DNA of 9,947 nt, taken from positions 1 through 9,947 of the forward strand of contig JAISGB010000044.1 of NCBI GenBank assembly GCA_031263335.1, given 5' to 3'. Source of the DNA: Eubacteriales Family XIII. Incertae Sedis bacterium (GTDB lineage: Bacteria; Bacillota; Clostridia; Peptostreptococcales; Anaerovoracaceae). The notes under the pieces are model-generated. The model was not told the DNA's origin and searched no databases. It saw only the letters and a list, made by a program, of their open reading frames with translations. Positions 1 to 5,744 of the stretch are shown here, one piece after another (the stretch's first letter is position 1; each line of letters opens with the position of its first letter). The translations under genes and the position numbers were made by a program.

Positions 1-185
1 TCCTCCGCGCAATGGGTGTCCAAGGCGCCCAACAGCCCGTCGGACAGATCGAGGACATCCGGGGACGGTTTCCCCCTCGAAAGATCCAACTTCAAGCCTT
101 GGGATTTCAACGTATTATATGCCCGTCGGCTCTCATCGAGCAGGGCGGCAAGCTCCCCTCGGGGAAGTTCTTTCCATTCTCGCAT
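1..185 (-). CDS. Aspartate aminotransferase-like PLP enzyme (PF12897 type), N-terminal part
   Basis: Only the first 61 codons lie in the window; the gene continues past the left edge. The protein starts MREWKELPRGELAALLDESR and continues with a segment reading LKLDLSRGKPSPDVLDLS (residues 29-46). That LDLSRGKPSP..LDLS block is characteristic of the N-terminus of the PF12897 aspartate/alanine-glyoxylate aminotransferase family, which are cytoplasmic pyridoxal-phosphate enzymes. The PLP-lysine and substrate residues are beyond the window, so substrate specificity cannot be judged. The ATG at 185 is supported by a strong Shine-Dalgarno GGAGGTG (197-191) five bases upstream. The gene follows the sensor kinase on the same strand after 231 bases, and has its own promoter and a strongly structured leader. 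The family call is fairly sure, the reaction is inferred. Confidence 0.8.
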   Translation of the reverse strand, partial: MREWKELPRGELAALLDESRRAYNTLKSQGLKLDLSRGKPSPDVLDLSDGLLGALDTHCAE

Positions 186-214
186 CCGCGCACCTCCGTA
201 AAATTGTGATTCTG

Positions 215-290
215 TTACCCCGGCAACCAATCATAGGAACAAGGTGGCGAAAAGACCGTCACGACTCCCTACGATTGGTTGCCGGGGTAA
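215..290 (-). promoter_or_regulatory. Strong 5'-leader stem-loop before the aminotransferase gene
   Basis: Bases 215-232 and 273-290 form a perfect 18-bp inverted repeat (arm TTACCCCGGCAACCAATC). It is extended after one mismatch by four more pairs (234-237 with 268-271), leaving a loop of about 30 bases. Read on the minus strand, the predicted transcription start (about 288-290) falls at the outer base of the stem, so the mRNA would begin with the hairpin. No U-tract follows the stem (next bases CAGAATCAC), so it is not an intrinsic terminator for the upstream kinase gene. The ribosome site lies 18 bases beyond the stem and stays free. It could be an mRNA-stabilising 5' hairpin, a protein- or ligand-binding leader, or a solitary palindromic element; no known riboswitch consensus was recognised. 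Confidence 0.7.
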
Positions 291-295
291 TCAAT

Positions 296-324
296 ATTGT
301 ACCATCACGTCGCGCGCAGGACAA
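296..324 (-). promoter_or_regulatory. Sigma-70 type promoter for the aminotransferase gene
   Basis: On the minus strand a -35 TTGTCC (324-319) is followed by a 17-base spacer and a -10 TACAAT (301-296). The spacer ends in TGG, so the -10 is of the extended TGn type. Matches to consensus are 4/6 and 5/6. The predicted start of transcription is about 288-290, giving a leader of roughly 105 bases that opens with the stem-loop. No convincing terminator separates it from the kinase stop at 417, so read-through from upstream remains possible. Confidence 0.6.
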
Positions 325-416
325 TAGTCGCTTTCAACGTCGTTTTATTTTGAGGCGATACGCAGTCTCGAAAATGAGAATCGACGGATCATAGATATTC
401 AATGTGGCGGGCGCGA

Positions 417-3188
417 CTACTTTTCCCACGGCTCCAACACGGTGATCGTCTTGAACAGGTCGCCGTCGATGGAGATTTCGAACCGGCCGCCTTGCAGGCG
501 TACGAGGTCCTTCGCGATGGCGAGTCCCAGTCCGCTGCCCTCCGTGGTACGCGATTCGTCGCCGCGCTTGAAGCGTTCCATGAGTTCGTCCGCGGGAATG
601 TTGAGCTTGGCCTTCGAGATGTTTTTCATCTCCATGACGGTCATGCCTTGCGGGGGCTTCCGTCCTGCCCCGCCGGACGGCTCCGCGGCGCCCGATTCGG
701 CGTCCGACGATCCGATCGTCCGATCGTGGACGTCGATGTAGACCCTGCTGCCCGGTTGGGCGTATTTCCGCACGTTGGAGAGCAAATTGTCCACGACGCG
801 CCACAGGAGGCGGCTGTCCGCCAATACGTAGCAATGCGTTGCCGTATCACCGCTTCCCTCCGCGCGACTTTTGCCGTTGATGATGATCTCGAGTTCCGCG
901 GCGGCAAGGCCCTCCTCCATCTCGGCGATCTCCTGATCGAGCAACGAGAGCAGATCGAGCTTCTCCCTCCGCACCTGTACGGCTCCGCTGGACGCCTTGG
1001 CCGCGTCGAAGAGGTCCTCGGTGAGCTTTTGGAGCCGCTTGCCCTTCTCTTCTATGATGTTCAGGTATTCGGGCGCGTTTTTGCCGCGCAAGCCCTCCTT
1101 TTTCAGCAGATCGGTATAGGTGATGATGGAGGTGAGCGGCGTCTTGAGATCGTGGCTCACGTTGGAGATGAGATCCGTCTTGAGCCTCTGGTTCTTCAGC
1201 TCGTTCTGTATGGCGATGTTTGAGGCCGTCCCGATCTCGTTGACGCGTCTTGACAGGTTGTCAAACTCAGAATGCTCCGTTTCCTCCACGGGGATGCGCC
1301 ACAACAGATCGCCGGCGGCGATTTTCTCGATGCCCTGTTTCAGCCTCTCGTATTTCTTGACGCGTCGATAGGTAAACCACATGGAAAGCGCGAATATCAC
1401 CGCGAGGAAGAATAGGACGACCCCGAAATTCCAAAGCAAATATATATTGGCAAAAACACCAAATCCAACCACTGTCGACAGGAAGAACATCAGCGCCACG
1501 AGCAGGATGATCTTCGCGAAGGGATTGACGCCGTCAAACCCCGACTTCACGGCAAGGCAGAACGCCTTCGACGCCCGACCGATCAGGAACAGCAGATTCC
1601 AAATGATCGACCGCTTCAAAAAAAGCCGCGCTTTCAGGCTTCGGACGAGCGAAAGCAGGAGGCAGAGCGCGAGACCCACGCAGAACGCGGTGACGGCCAT
1701 CAGCAGAACAAAGCGCAGAATAGTGGGGCCGGAGAATTCAAGGACGATAAACTCTTGGAGGCCGGAATAGAGTTGCCGCGCGATTTGGAACGCGAAGAGT
1801 TCCGCAATCAGAACAATCCCTATCTGCATCTCAACGAACACCTTGTCCGTCGCATACAGCTTTCGCGTCCCGTCCGCGCGTTTCCGTCCCGTCACGACGA
1901 GGAGGAAGAGCAGGAGGAGCAGCGCGATCGCGCCCGCAATGATCGCGGGGATGAAATACCGTTGCGCGATCCCTCTCGCCTCTGTCAGTTGCTCCGCCGC
2001 AACGGCGACAGCTTCCTTGTCATAGGAGAGGAAGAGGGAGGCGTCCTCGATGGCTGCGCTTAAGGCGTTCTGCTCCCCGAGAAGCCAAGCGCCCTCGGGA
2101 TACGCGTCCGCCTTTTTTTCCGTAAAGGAAAAGTATGCCGGCGCGGAGAGAAAGACGGAGGTGTCGGCGGGATAGCCGTCCTTGTTCAATCGCACGTTGG
2201 TGATGGACGCGGCGCCGTCGCCGACAAAATAGGATGCGCCGCTCTCCTCTAATTCCCTCACAACCCGACTGTACACTTCCTCTTGATCGACGCGGATAAC
2301 TTCGCGCACCTCCGCAAGCCGATCCGCGTAGAGTTTTTCAAACGCTTCCTTGACGCCGGGCGCGTCGAAATCCGCAGGGATCGGTTGCCTTTCCTCTCCG
2401 TTTTCATCGAGCAACCGGTCCGCTTTGACGAGAATCGGATCGGCGATCATGGACGCGATGTCAAAAGGACCTACAGCGTTCGTTAGAGCGCCGGCATCCG
2501 CAAATCCGGCTTCCGCAAAGAACGAGCTGTAGTTTGTCGGATCCCAATAAAGCGTTTCCGAAGCGCCGCCGGCCGCCATTTTCGCCCGGATGACATCGAT
2601 GTTGCGCGTCAGGGAACCGTTCGCATCCTCTGCTTGGGTTGCATCCTCGGATTGCGTCGCGTCTTCGGACGATCCGACCGCGCCGTCCGGGGTATTCGCC
2701 GATCCGTCCGGGGTCCGGAGACGCTCGTTGAACGTGTATTCCTCGTCCGTCACAACCTCGCCGTCAGGAACGGCCCATGCCGCAAAATTCCGATACCACT
2801 CATAGGGTTCATTCAGAATGACGTCCGACAGCAATCGGTGGATATTTCGTTCGGCTTCCTCGTACACGTTCCTTGCGACCGAGTCCGCCTCCGGGCGATA
2901 ATCGGCGCTTCGCGGATCGAGGCCGCCGAAAGTTTCGTAGAGAAACATGAGGCGCGAACTGCCCTCGTTTGCCTTTGCGCGAAAATGATCGGTCTTGAAA
3001 TATGGTTCGTTGAAGAAGATGTCCGCCGCACTCATATATCCCAAGGCGGTTTCCCGCTCCGTCCGGTGCAGATGCGCGCAACCGACGAATACGAGGCCCG
3101 CCGCCCCCGAGACCAACGCCACGATGAGAATGAACGCAATCAGCCGCGCGGAGAATCTGTCACCCAATTTTTTCGATTTTGTATCCAA
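417..3188 (-). CDS. Membrane sensor histidine kinase, polytopic, 923 aa
   Basis: This is the sensor of a two-component system, encoded directly after its OmpR-type regulator with a 29-base overlap. One N-terminal membrane helix (about residues 14-36) precedes a large extracytoplasmic domain (about 37-410) without a recognised fold. Some five or six hydrophobic segments follow between 411 and 604. A HAMP-like linker (about 605-660) leads to the HisKA H-box NVSHDLKTPLTSI with phospho-acceptor His679. The ATPase domain has an N-box (DNLLSNVRKYA, around 800-810) and the G2 box TEGSGLGLAIAKDL (882-895). The classical DxGxG box is replaced by MKNISKAKLNIPADEL, a form known from clostridial kinases. 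Short acidic/Ser repeats lie at 159-190 and a Gly/Ser-rich insert at 824-848. The start is TTG at 3188, with AAGGTGG nine bases upstream. The signal sensed is unknown; envelope stress is a guess. Confidence 0.92.
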   Translation of the reverse strand: MDTKSKKLGDRFSARLIAFILIVALVSGAAGLVFVGCAHLHRTERETALGYMSAADIFFNEPYFKTDHFRAKANEGSSRLMFLYETFGGLDPRSADYRPEADSVARNVYEEAERNIHRLLSDVILNEPYEWYRNFAAWAVPDGEVVTDEEYTFNERLRTPDGSANTPDGAVGSSEDATQSEDATQAEDANGSLTRNIDVIRAKMAAGGASETLYWDPTNYSSFFAEAGFADAGALTNAVGPFDIASMIADPILVKADRLLDENGEERQPIPADFDAPGVKEAFEKLYADRLAEVREVIRVDQEEVYSRVVRELEESGASYFVGDGAASITNVRLNKDGYPADTSVFLSAPAYFSFTEKKADAYPEGAWLLGEQNALSAAIEDASLFLSYDKEAVAVAAEQLTEARGIAQRYFIPAIIAGAIALLLLLFLLVVTGRKRADGTRKLYATDKVFVEMQIGIVLIAELFAFQIARQLYSGLQEFIVLEFSGPTILRFVLLMAVTAFCVGLALCLLLSLVRSLKARLFLKRSIIWNLLFLIGRASKAFCLAVKSGFDGVNPFAKIILLVALMFFLSTVVGFGVFANIYLLWNFGVVLFFLAVIFALSMWFTYRRVKKYERLKQGIEKIAAGDLLWRIPVEETEHSEFDNLSRRVNEIGTASNIAIQNELKNQRLKTDLISNVSHDLKTPLTSIITYTDLLKKEGLRGKNAPEYLNIIEEKGKRLQKLTEDLFDAAKASSGAVQVRREKLDLLSLLDQEIAEMEEGLAAAELEIIINGKSRAEGSGDTATHCYVLADSRLLWRVVDNLLSNVRKYAQPGSRVYIDVHDRTIGSSDAESGAAEPSGGAGRKPPQGMTVMEMKNISKAKLNIPADELMERFKRGDESRTTEGSGLGLAIAKDLVRLQGGRFEISIDGDLFKTITVLEPWEK
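2619..2714 (-). repeat. In-frame tandem microrepeats within the kinase sensor domain
   Basis: Two adjacent tandem repeats are visible in the reading frame. The first is a 7-codon unit, TPDGSAN then TPDGAVG (2714-2673). The second is a 6-codon unit, SEDATQ, SEDATQ, AEDAN (2669-2619). In the second, the units differ at nearly every synonymous position (GAA/GAG, GAC/GAT, GCG/GCA, ACG/ACC) while the peptide is kept. This makes a low-complexity acidic linker outside the membrane. Confidence 0.75.
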
Positions 3189-3852
3189 TGCCCCACACCA
3201 CCTTTAAGTATCTCGGATTCCGGGGATCGATCTCTATCTTTTCCCGTATCCTCCTGACGTGTACGGCAACGGTATTTTCAGGGCTGAAGGAGGGTTCGTT
3301 CCATACGGCTTCGTAGATGCGCTCAATGGAAAATACCTTCCCCGCGTTCTGCGCGAGCAACCTGAGTATCCCGAATTCGATGGGCGTACAGGCTATCTGT
3401 TCCCCGTCGAGCGTCACGGTCTTCTCCTCGTCGTCCACACAGAGGCCCCCGGTCTTATAAATGCCGGTTTTCTTCTCCATGCCGCCGAGGTCGGTGTAAC
3501 GCCGGATGAGGGAACGCACCCGAGCCGTGAGTTCGAGCGGATTGAACGGCTTGGTCATATAATCGTCGGCGCCGATGTTCAGCCCCGTGACCTTGTCGTA
3601 ATCCTCCGATTTTGCGGAAAGCATGATGATGGGGATGTTCTTGCCCTCGCGAATCCGCATGGTCGCCCTCATGCCGTCCATCTTCGGCATCATGATGTCC
3701 ATGATGATGAGATGGACATCCTCGGCGGACGCGACCGCCAAGGCTTCCTCACCGTCATGCGCCTTGCGGACGCGATACCCCTCAGCCGCGAGGTAGATCT
3801 CGATCGCGTTCGCAATCTCCTTGTCGTCATCGACCACGAGAATGTTATACAC
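3160..3852 (-). CDS. OmpR/PhoB-family response regulator, 230 aa
   Basis: This cytoplasmic transcription factor is the partner of the kinase encoded immediately downstream. The receiver domain (about 1-118 from the chosen start) begins YNILVVDDDKEI with acidic pair Asp8/Asp9, phospho-acceptor Asp52 in IIMDIMMPKMDG, the conserved Ser79 (MLSAK) and Lys101 (TKPF). A winged-helix DNA-binding domain follows (about 130-230), ending in ENTVAVHVRRIREKI and a WGIGYKI wing, as is usual for the OmpR class. GTG at 3852 is chosen because CGGAG (3863-3859) lies six bases upstream and the receiver then starts where the family normally does. An in-frame ATG at 3936 would add 28 unconserved residues and has no ribosome site, but it sits six bases after the candidate -10 box. 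The stop overlaps the kinase start, implying translational coupling. Confidence 0.93.
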   Translation of the reverse strand: MYNILVVDDDKEIANAIEIYLAAEGYRVRKAHDGEEALAVASAEDVHLIIMDIMMPKMDGMRATMRIREGKNIPIIMLSAKSEDYDKVTGLNIGADDYMTKPFNPLELTARVRSLIRRYTDLGGMEKKTGIYKTGGLCVDDEEKTVTLDGEQIACTPIEFGILRLLAQNAGKVFSIERIYEAVWNEPSFSPENTVAVHVRRIREKIEIDPRNPRYLKVVWGIGYKIEKIG

Positions 3853-3858
3853 CCGAAA

Positions 3859-3863
3859 CTCCG
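3859..3863 (-). promoter_or_regulatory. Ribosome binding site deciding the response-regulator start
   Basis: CGGAG on the minus strand, six bases before GTG at 3852. The alternative ATG codons at 3876 and 3936 have no comparable site, so this favours a 230-residue product over 258 residues. Confidence 0.65.
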
Positions 3864-3916
3864 TTCCCGTACACATCGCCGATAAGCGATACACGCTGTC
3901 GCCCATCGGTCGCGTC

Positions 3917-3934
3917 GCCGGCCCCATTGCCGGC
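3917..3934 (-). promoter_or_regulatory. GC-rich hairpin at the 5' end of the response-regulator leader
   Basis: GCCGGC (3934-3929), a 6-base loop and GCCGGC (3922-3917) form a perfect 6-bp stem. With the candidate promoter at 3943-3970 the transcript would start within two or three bases of this stem. A weaker nested pairing follows downstream (CCGAT..ATCGG, about 3880-3910). No U-tract is present, so it is not a terminator. A role in mRNA stability or translation is an inference. Confidence 0.45.
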
Positions 3935-3942
3935 ATACGTAG

Positions 3943-3970
3943 ATACTATCGTATTTATCTTACCAAACAA
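3943..3970 (-). promoter_or_regulatory. Candidate promoter of the two-component operon
   Basis: On the minus strand TTGTTT (3970-3965), a 16-base spacer, then TAGTAT (3948-3943). Both hexamers are weak matches, which would suit an activator-dependent promoter. The predicted start is about 3936-3937, leaving a leader of about 85 bases before the GTG at 3852. Confidence 0.45.
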
Positions 3971-3978
3971 GGGGGATG

Positions 3979-3996
3979 TTTCTTACAATTTTCTTA
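3979..3996 (-). promoter_or_regulatory. 11-bp-period direct repeat, likely response-regulator operator
   Basis: The heptamer TAAGAAA (minus strand) occurs at 3996-3990 and again at 3985-3979, exactly 11 bases apart, in an AT-rich stretch inside an otherwise GC-rich window. The nearer copy ends nine bases upstream of the candidate -35. One-helical-turn direct repeats just upstream of -35 are the usual binding layout of OmpR/PhoB-type regulators, so autoregulation of this operon is the natural reading. The rest of the 3937-4053 gap is AT-rich and shows no gene or clear terminator. Confidence 0.5.
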
Positions 3997-4053
3997 AAAA
4001 TGTAAAGTTTTAATTTAAGTATCGATAAACGGCGCGGCGCGCTTTGGGAACGA

Positions 4054-4152
4054 TCAAAAGAAGGAATAGATGATCGAGGTGAGCACCATGGTGACGATGA
4101 TCACCGCAGCGATGATCGCAAACAGTTTTTTGTGTTTTTGAAAATTGTACAT
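4054..4152 (-). CDS. Small single-pass membrane peptide, 32 aa
   Basis: This short frame encodes MYNFQKHKKLFAIIAAVIIV followed by TMVLTSIIYSFF. It has a basic N-terminus (His/Lys at 5-9) followed by an uninterrupted hydrophobic helix from about residue 10 to 32, so a membrane-anchored peptide with the positive end inside is expected. The start is supported by AAAGGA (4166-4161) eight bases before the ATG. The length and build resemble the short one-helix proteins annotated as DUF4044 in Clostridia, but I cannot confirm membership. It lies 82 bases after the DUF1934 gene and about 80 bases before the response-regulator promoter elements, on the same strand. No function can be assigned. A different reading frame over the same bases (4195-4010) lacks such features and is not preferred. 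Confidence 0.7.
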   Translation of the reverse strand: MYNFQKHKKLFAIIAAVIIVTMVLTSIIYSFF

Positions 4153-4167
4153 GTGGATCATCCTTTT

Positions 4168-4184
4168 CGGGCGTCCCGCGCCCG
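4168..4184 (-). promoter_or_regulatory. Hairpin touching the ribosome site of the small peptide gene
   Basis: CGGGCG (4184-4179), a 5-base loop and CGCCCG (4173-4168) form a perfect 6-bp stem that ends two bases before the AAAGGA ribosome site at 4166. No U-run follows on the minus strand, so it is unlikely to be a terminator of the ddl/DUF1934 transcript. It could mark an RNA processing point or tune translation. Confidence 0.4.
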
Positions 4185-4234
4185 CTTCCTCGCACGCGAA
4201 GCCTTCCGATCGTTCCGCAACGGTACGCCCGCCA

Positions 4235-4672
4235 TCATATGATCTCGATGCTCAGCATACTGCGGCTCTCCGCGAGTCCTTTGAGGCTGACGTTGTAATC
4301 GATGTCTATCGAGCCTTCTCCGCTCTCCTTGATCCTGTTGTTGACCGCGTTGGTCAGGACCTCCATCTCCACGGATCCGAAGGGGGTCTCGTAGTACCCG
4401 TTGAACCGCTTCCCCTTTTCAAAGTTGATGGCCGTTTCGACGCCTACATCCTCCCCGTAGCGCTTCATGCGGATCGTGTCGCCCGTGATCTTCAGGCTCG
4501 TGGTACACCCCTCCGTGCCGGAGAATTCGCTCTCGTCGTAGACCAAATACATCGAGTCCCCCTTGCGATAGAATCTGCCTTCGGTGATGAATTCCATGCC
4601 GGACGGCTCATCGCCGGCCTCGCTCCCGGACGCGATCTGATTACCGATTATTTTTAGCATGATGTCTTTCAT
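4235..4672 (-). CDS. DUF1934 family calycin-like beta-barrel protein (YwiB-like), 145 aa
   Basis: Length and pattern fit the DUF1934 family: FITEGRFY (residues 28-35), YLVYDESEFSG (42-52) followed by TTSLKI, a central MKRYGED segment, YYETPFGSVEMEVLTN (93-108) and a closing IDIDYNVSL strand. The family is predicted to form a small cytoplasmic beta-barrel; its biochemical role is not established. The start chosen is ATG at 4672, because AGGA (4683-4680) lies seven bases upstream. A TTG two codons earlier (4678) is too close to that site. The first 32 bases overlap the 3' end of ddl, so the two are very likely co-transcribed and translationally coupled. No signal peptide or membrane segment is seen. 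Confidence 0.85.
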   Translation of the reverse strand: MKDIMLKIIGNQIASGSEAGDEPSGMEFITEGRFYRKGDSMYLVYDESEFSGTEGCTTSLKITGDTIRMKRYGEDVGVETAINFEKGKRFNGYYETPFGSVEMEVLTNAVNNRIKESGEGSIDIDYNVSLKGLAESRSMLSIEII

Positions 4673-5708
4673 AGCCAAATCCTATTATCCTTTCAATCAG
4701 TTCGGGATACGCCACGCCCTTCGCCCGCCACAGCAGGGGGAACATGCTGTACGCGGTAAATCCGGGAATGGTGTTCATCTCGTTCAGATATATATTACCC
4801 GTTTTTTCCTCAAAGAAAAAGTCCATTCGCGAAAAACCCGCGCCGCCCAACACCTTGTAGGTTTCGGTCGCCAAGGAGACGACCGTCCGCTCCGTCGCCT
4901 CGGAGATATCCGCCGGTATGCGCAACTCGGCGACGCCGTTCCTGTATTTCGCGTCATAGTCATAAAACTCGCCCTCGGAGACGATCTCCCCGACGGCGCT
5001 TACGCGCGGCGCATCGTTGCCGAGTACGGCGCACTCCAATTCCCTGCCCTCCACCGCTTCCTCGACGAGTATGCGGCTGTCGTATTGCAGGGCGTGCTCG
5101 ACGCCGCGTTCGAGCGCGCCGCGATCGCATACCTTGGAGACGCCGACGCTGCTGCCCATGTTGGCGGGCTTGACGAACAACGGGTAGGTGAGCGCCGCCT
5201 CGATCTTGGTCAATTGCCCCGCCCTGTCGCGCTCAAAATCAAACGCGTAGGTCGCGGCATGCTTGCATACGGGCAGACCGGCCCGGATCAGCAACTCCTT
5301 CGTAAATATCTTGTCCATCGAAATGGCGGAACAGGTCACGTTACAGCCGGCGTACGGCATATCAAGCATCTCAAACAGGCCCTGCACCGTCCCGTCCTCG
5401 CCGTAAGGCCCGTGCAACAGCGGGAAGGCAAAATCCACAAGGCGGCCGAAGTCGCCGAAATCGATGCGCCGCGCGGAGGCGGTTTCCCGTCCCTCACCCG
5501 GTATCAGGTAATCATACCGTTCGTCGTCCAACGCCCTGAGTCCGCCCATGTCGGTGGTGATGTGAAACCATTCGCCGCTCTTGTTGACGCCGATCCGGAC
5601 GATCTCGTGTCGCTCCGGATCCATGGCTTCCATGACCGACGCGGCGGATAATATGGATATCTCATGCTCCGGGGACTTGCCCCCGAATATTACGCCGATT
5701 CTGTCCAT
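4641..5708 (-). CDS. ddl: D-alanine--D-alanine ligase, 355 aa
   Basis: This cytoplasmic ATP-grasp enzyme joins two D-alanines to form the terminal dipeptide of the peptidoglycan precursor. Visible motifs are the N-terminal FGGKSPEHEIS (8-18), HGPYGEDGT (99-107), the ATP-grasp lysine segment FVKPANMGSSVGVSK (178-192), VEEAVEGRELECAVLG (215-230), the omega loop EFYDYDAKY (247-255), FSRMDFFF and the metal-binding end NEMNTIPGFT (309-318). The Tyr-rich omega loop is that of D-Ala-D-Ala ligases, not of the VanA/VanB D-Ala-D-Lac group. ATG at 5708 gives the normal length and first motif; a GTG at 5729 would add seven residues overlapping the -10 box. There is no ribosome site before the ATG, and the promoter predicts an mRNA starting at or next to the A of ATG. 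The 3' end overlaps the DUF1934 gene. Confidence 0.95.
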   Translation of the reverse strand: MDRIGVIFGGKSPEHEISILSAASVMEAMDPERHEIVRIGVNKSGEWFHITTDMGGLRALDDERYDYLIPGEGRETASARRIDFGDFGRLVDFAFPLLHGPYGEDGTVQGLFEMLDMPYAGCNVTCSAISMDKIFTKELLIRAGLPVCKHAATYAFDFERDRAGQLTKIEAALTYPLFVKPANMGSSVGVSKVCDRGALERGVEHALQYDSRILVEEAVEGRELECAVLGNDAPRVSAVGEIVSEGEFYDYDAKYRNGVAELRIPADISEATERTVVSLATETYKVLGGAGFSRMDFFFEEKTGNIYLNEMNTIPGFTAYSMFPLLWRAKGVAYPELIERIIGFGYERHHAKNNR

Positions 5709-5714
5709 ACGCAG

Positions 5715-5743
5715 ATTATAACATAACACCGTTCATGGCTCAA
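5715..5743 (-). promoter_or_regulatory. Strong extended -10 promoter for ddl, predicting a leaderless mRNA
   Basis: On the minus strand TTGAGC (5743-5738), a 17-base spacer ending TGT, and a consensus TATAAT (5720-5715). Only six bases (CTGCGT) separate the -10 from the ATG at 5708, so transcription is predicted to start at or within a base of the start codon. It fits entirely in the 36-base gap after the araC stop (5745). Confidence 0.72.
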
Positions 5744-5744
5744 A

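Noticed and set aside
215..290. Rho-independent terminator for the kinase gene
   Set aside because: The stem is very strong but no U-tract follows on either strand, and the loop is about 30-40 bases.
402..1223. 273-codon plus-strand open frame
   Set aside because: Antisense to the kinase HisKA/ATPase region, which carries all expected motifs on the minus strand.
3259..3885. 208-codon plus-strand open frame
   Set aside because: Antisense to the response regulator; no domain features.
4168..4184. Terminator after the DUF1934 gene
   Set aside because: On the minus strand the stem is followed by GAAAAGG-type sequence, which is the ribosome site of the next gene, not a U-run.
4010..4195. 61-codon minus-strand frame overlapping the small membrane peptide
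   Set aside because: Low-complexity His/Arg/Asp translation without a suitable ribosome site. The 32-codon frame over the same bases has both a ribosome site and a coherent membrane helix.
4659..5651. 330-codon plus-strand open frame
   Set aside because: Shadow of ddl; no motif, no ribosome site, Arg/His-rich composition.
4641..5708. Vancomycin-resistance D-Ala-D-Lac ligase
   Set aside because: The omega loop has the Tyr-rich FYDYDAKY form of D-Ala-D-Ala ligases, and no vanH or vanX is nearby.
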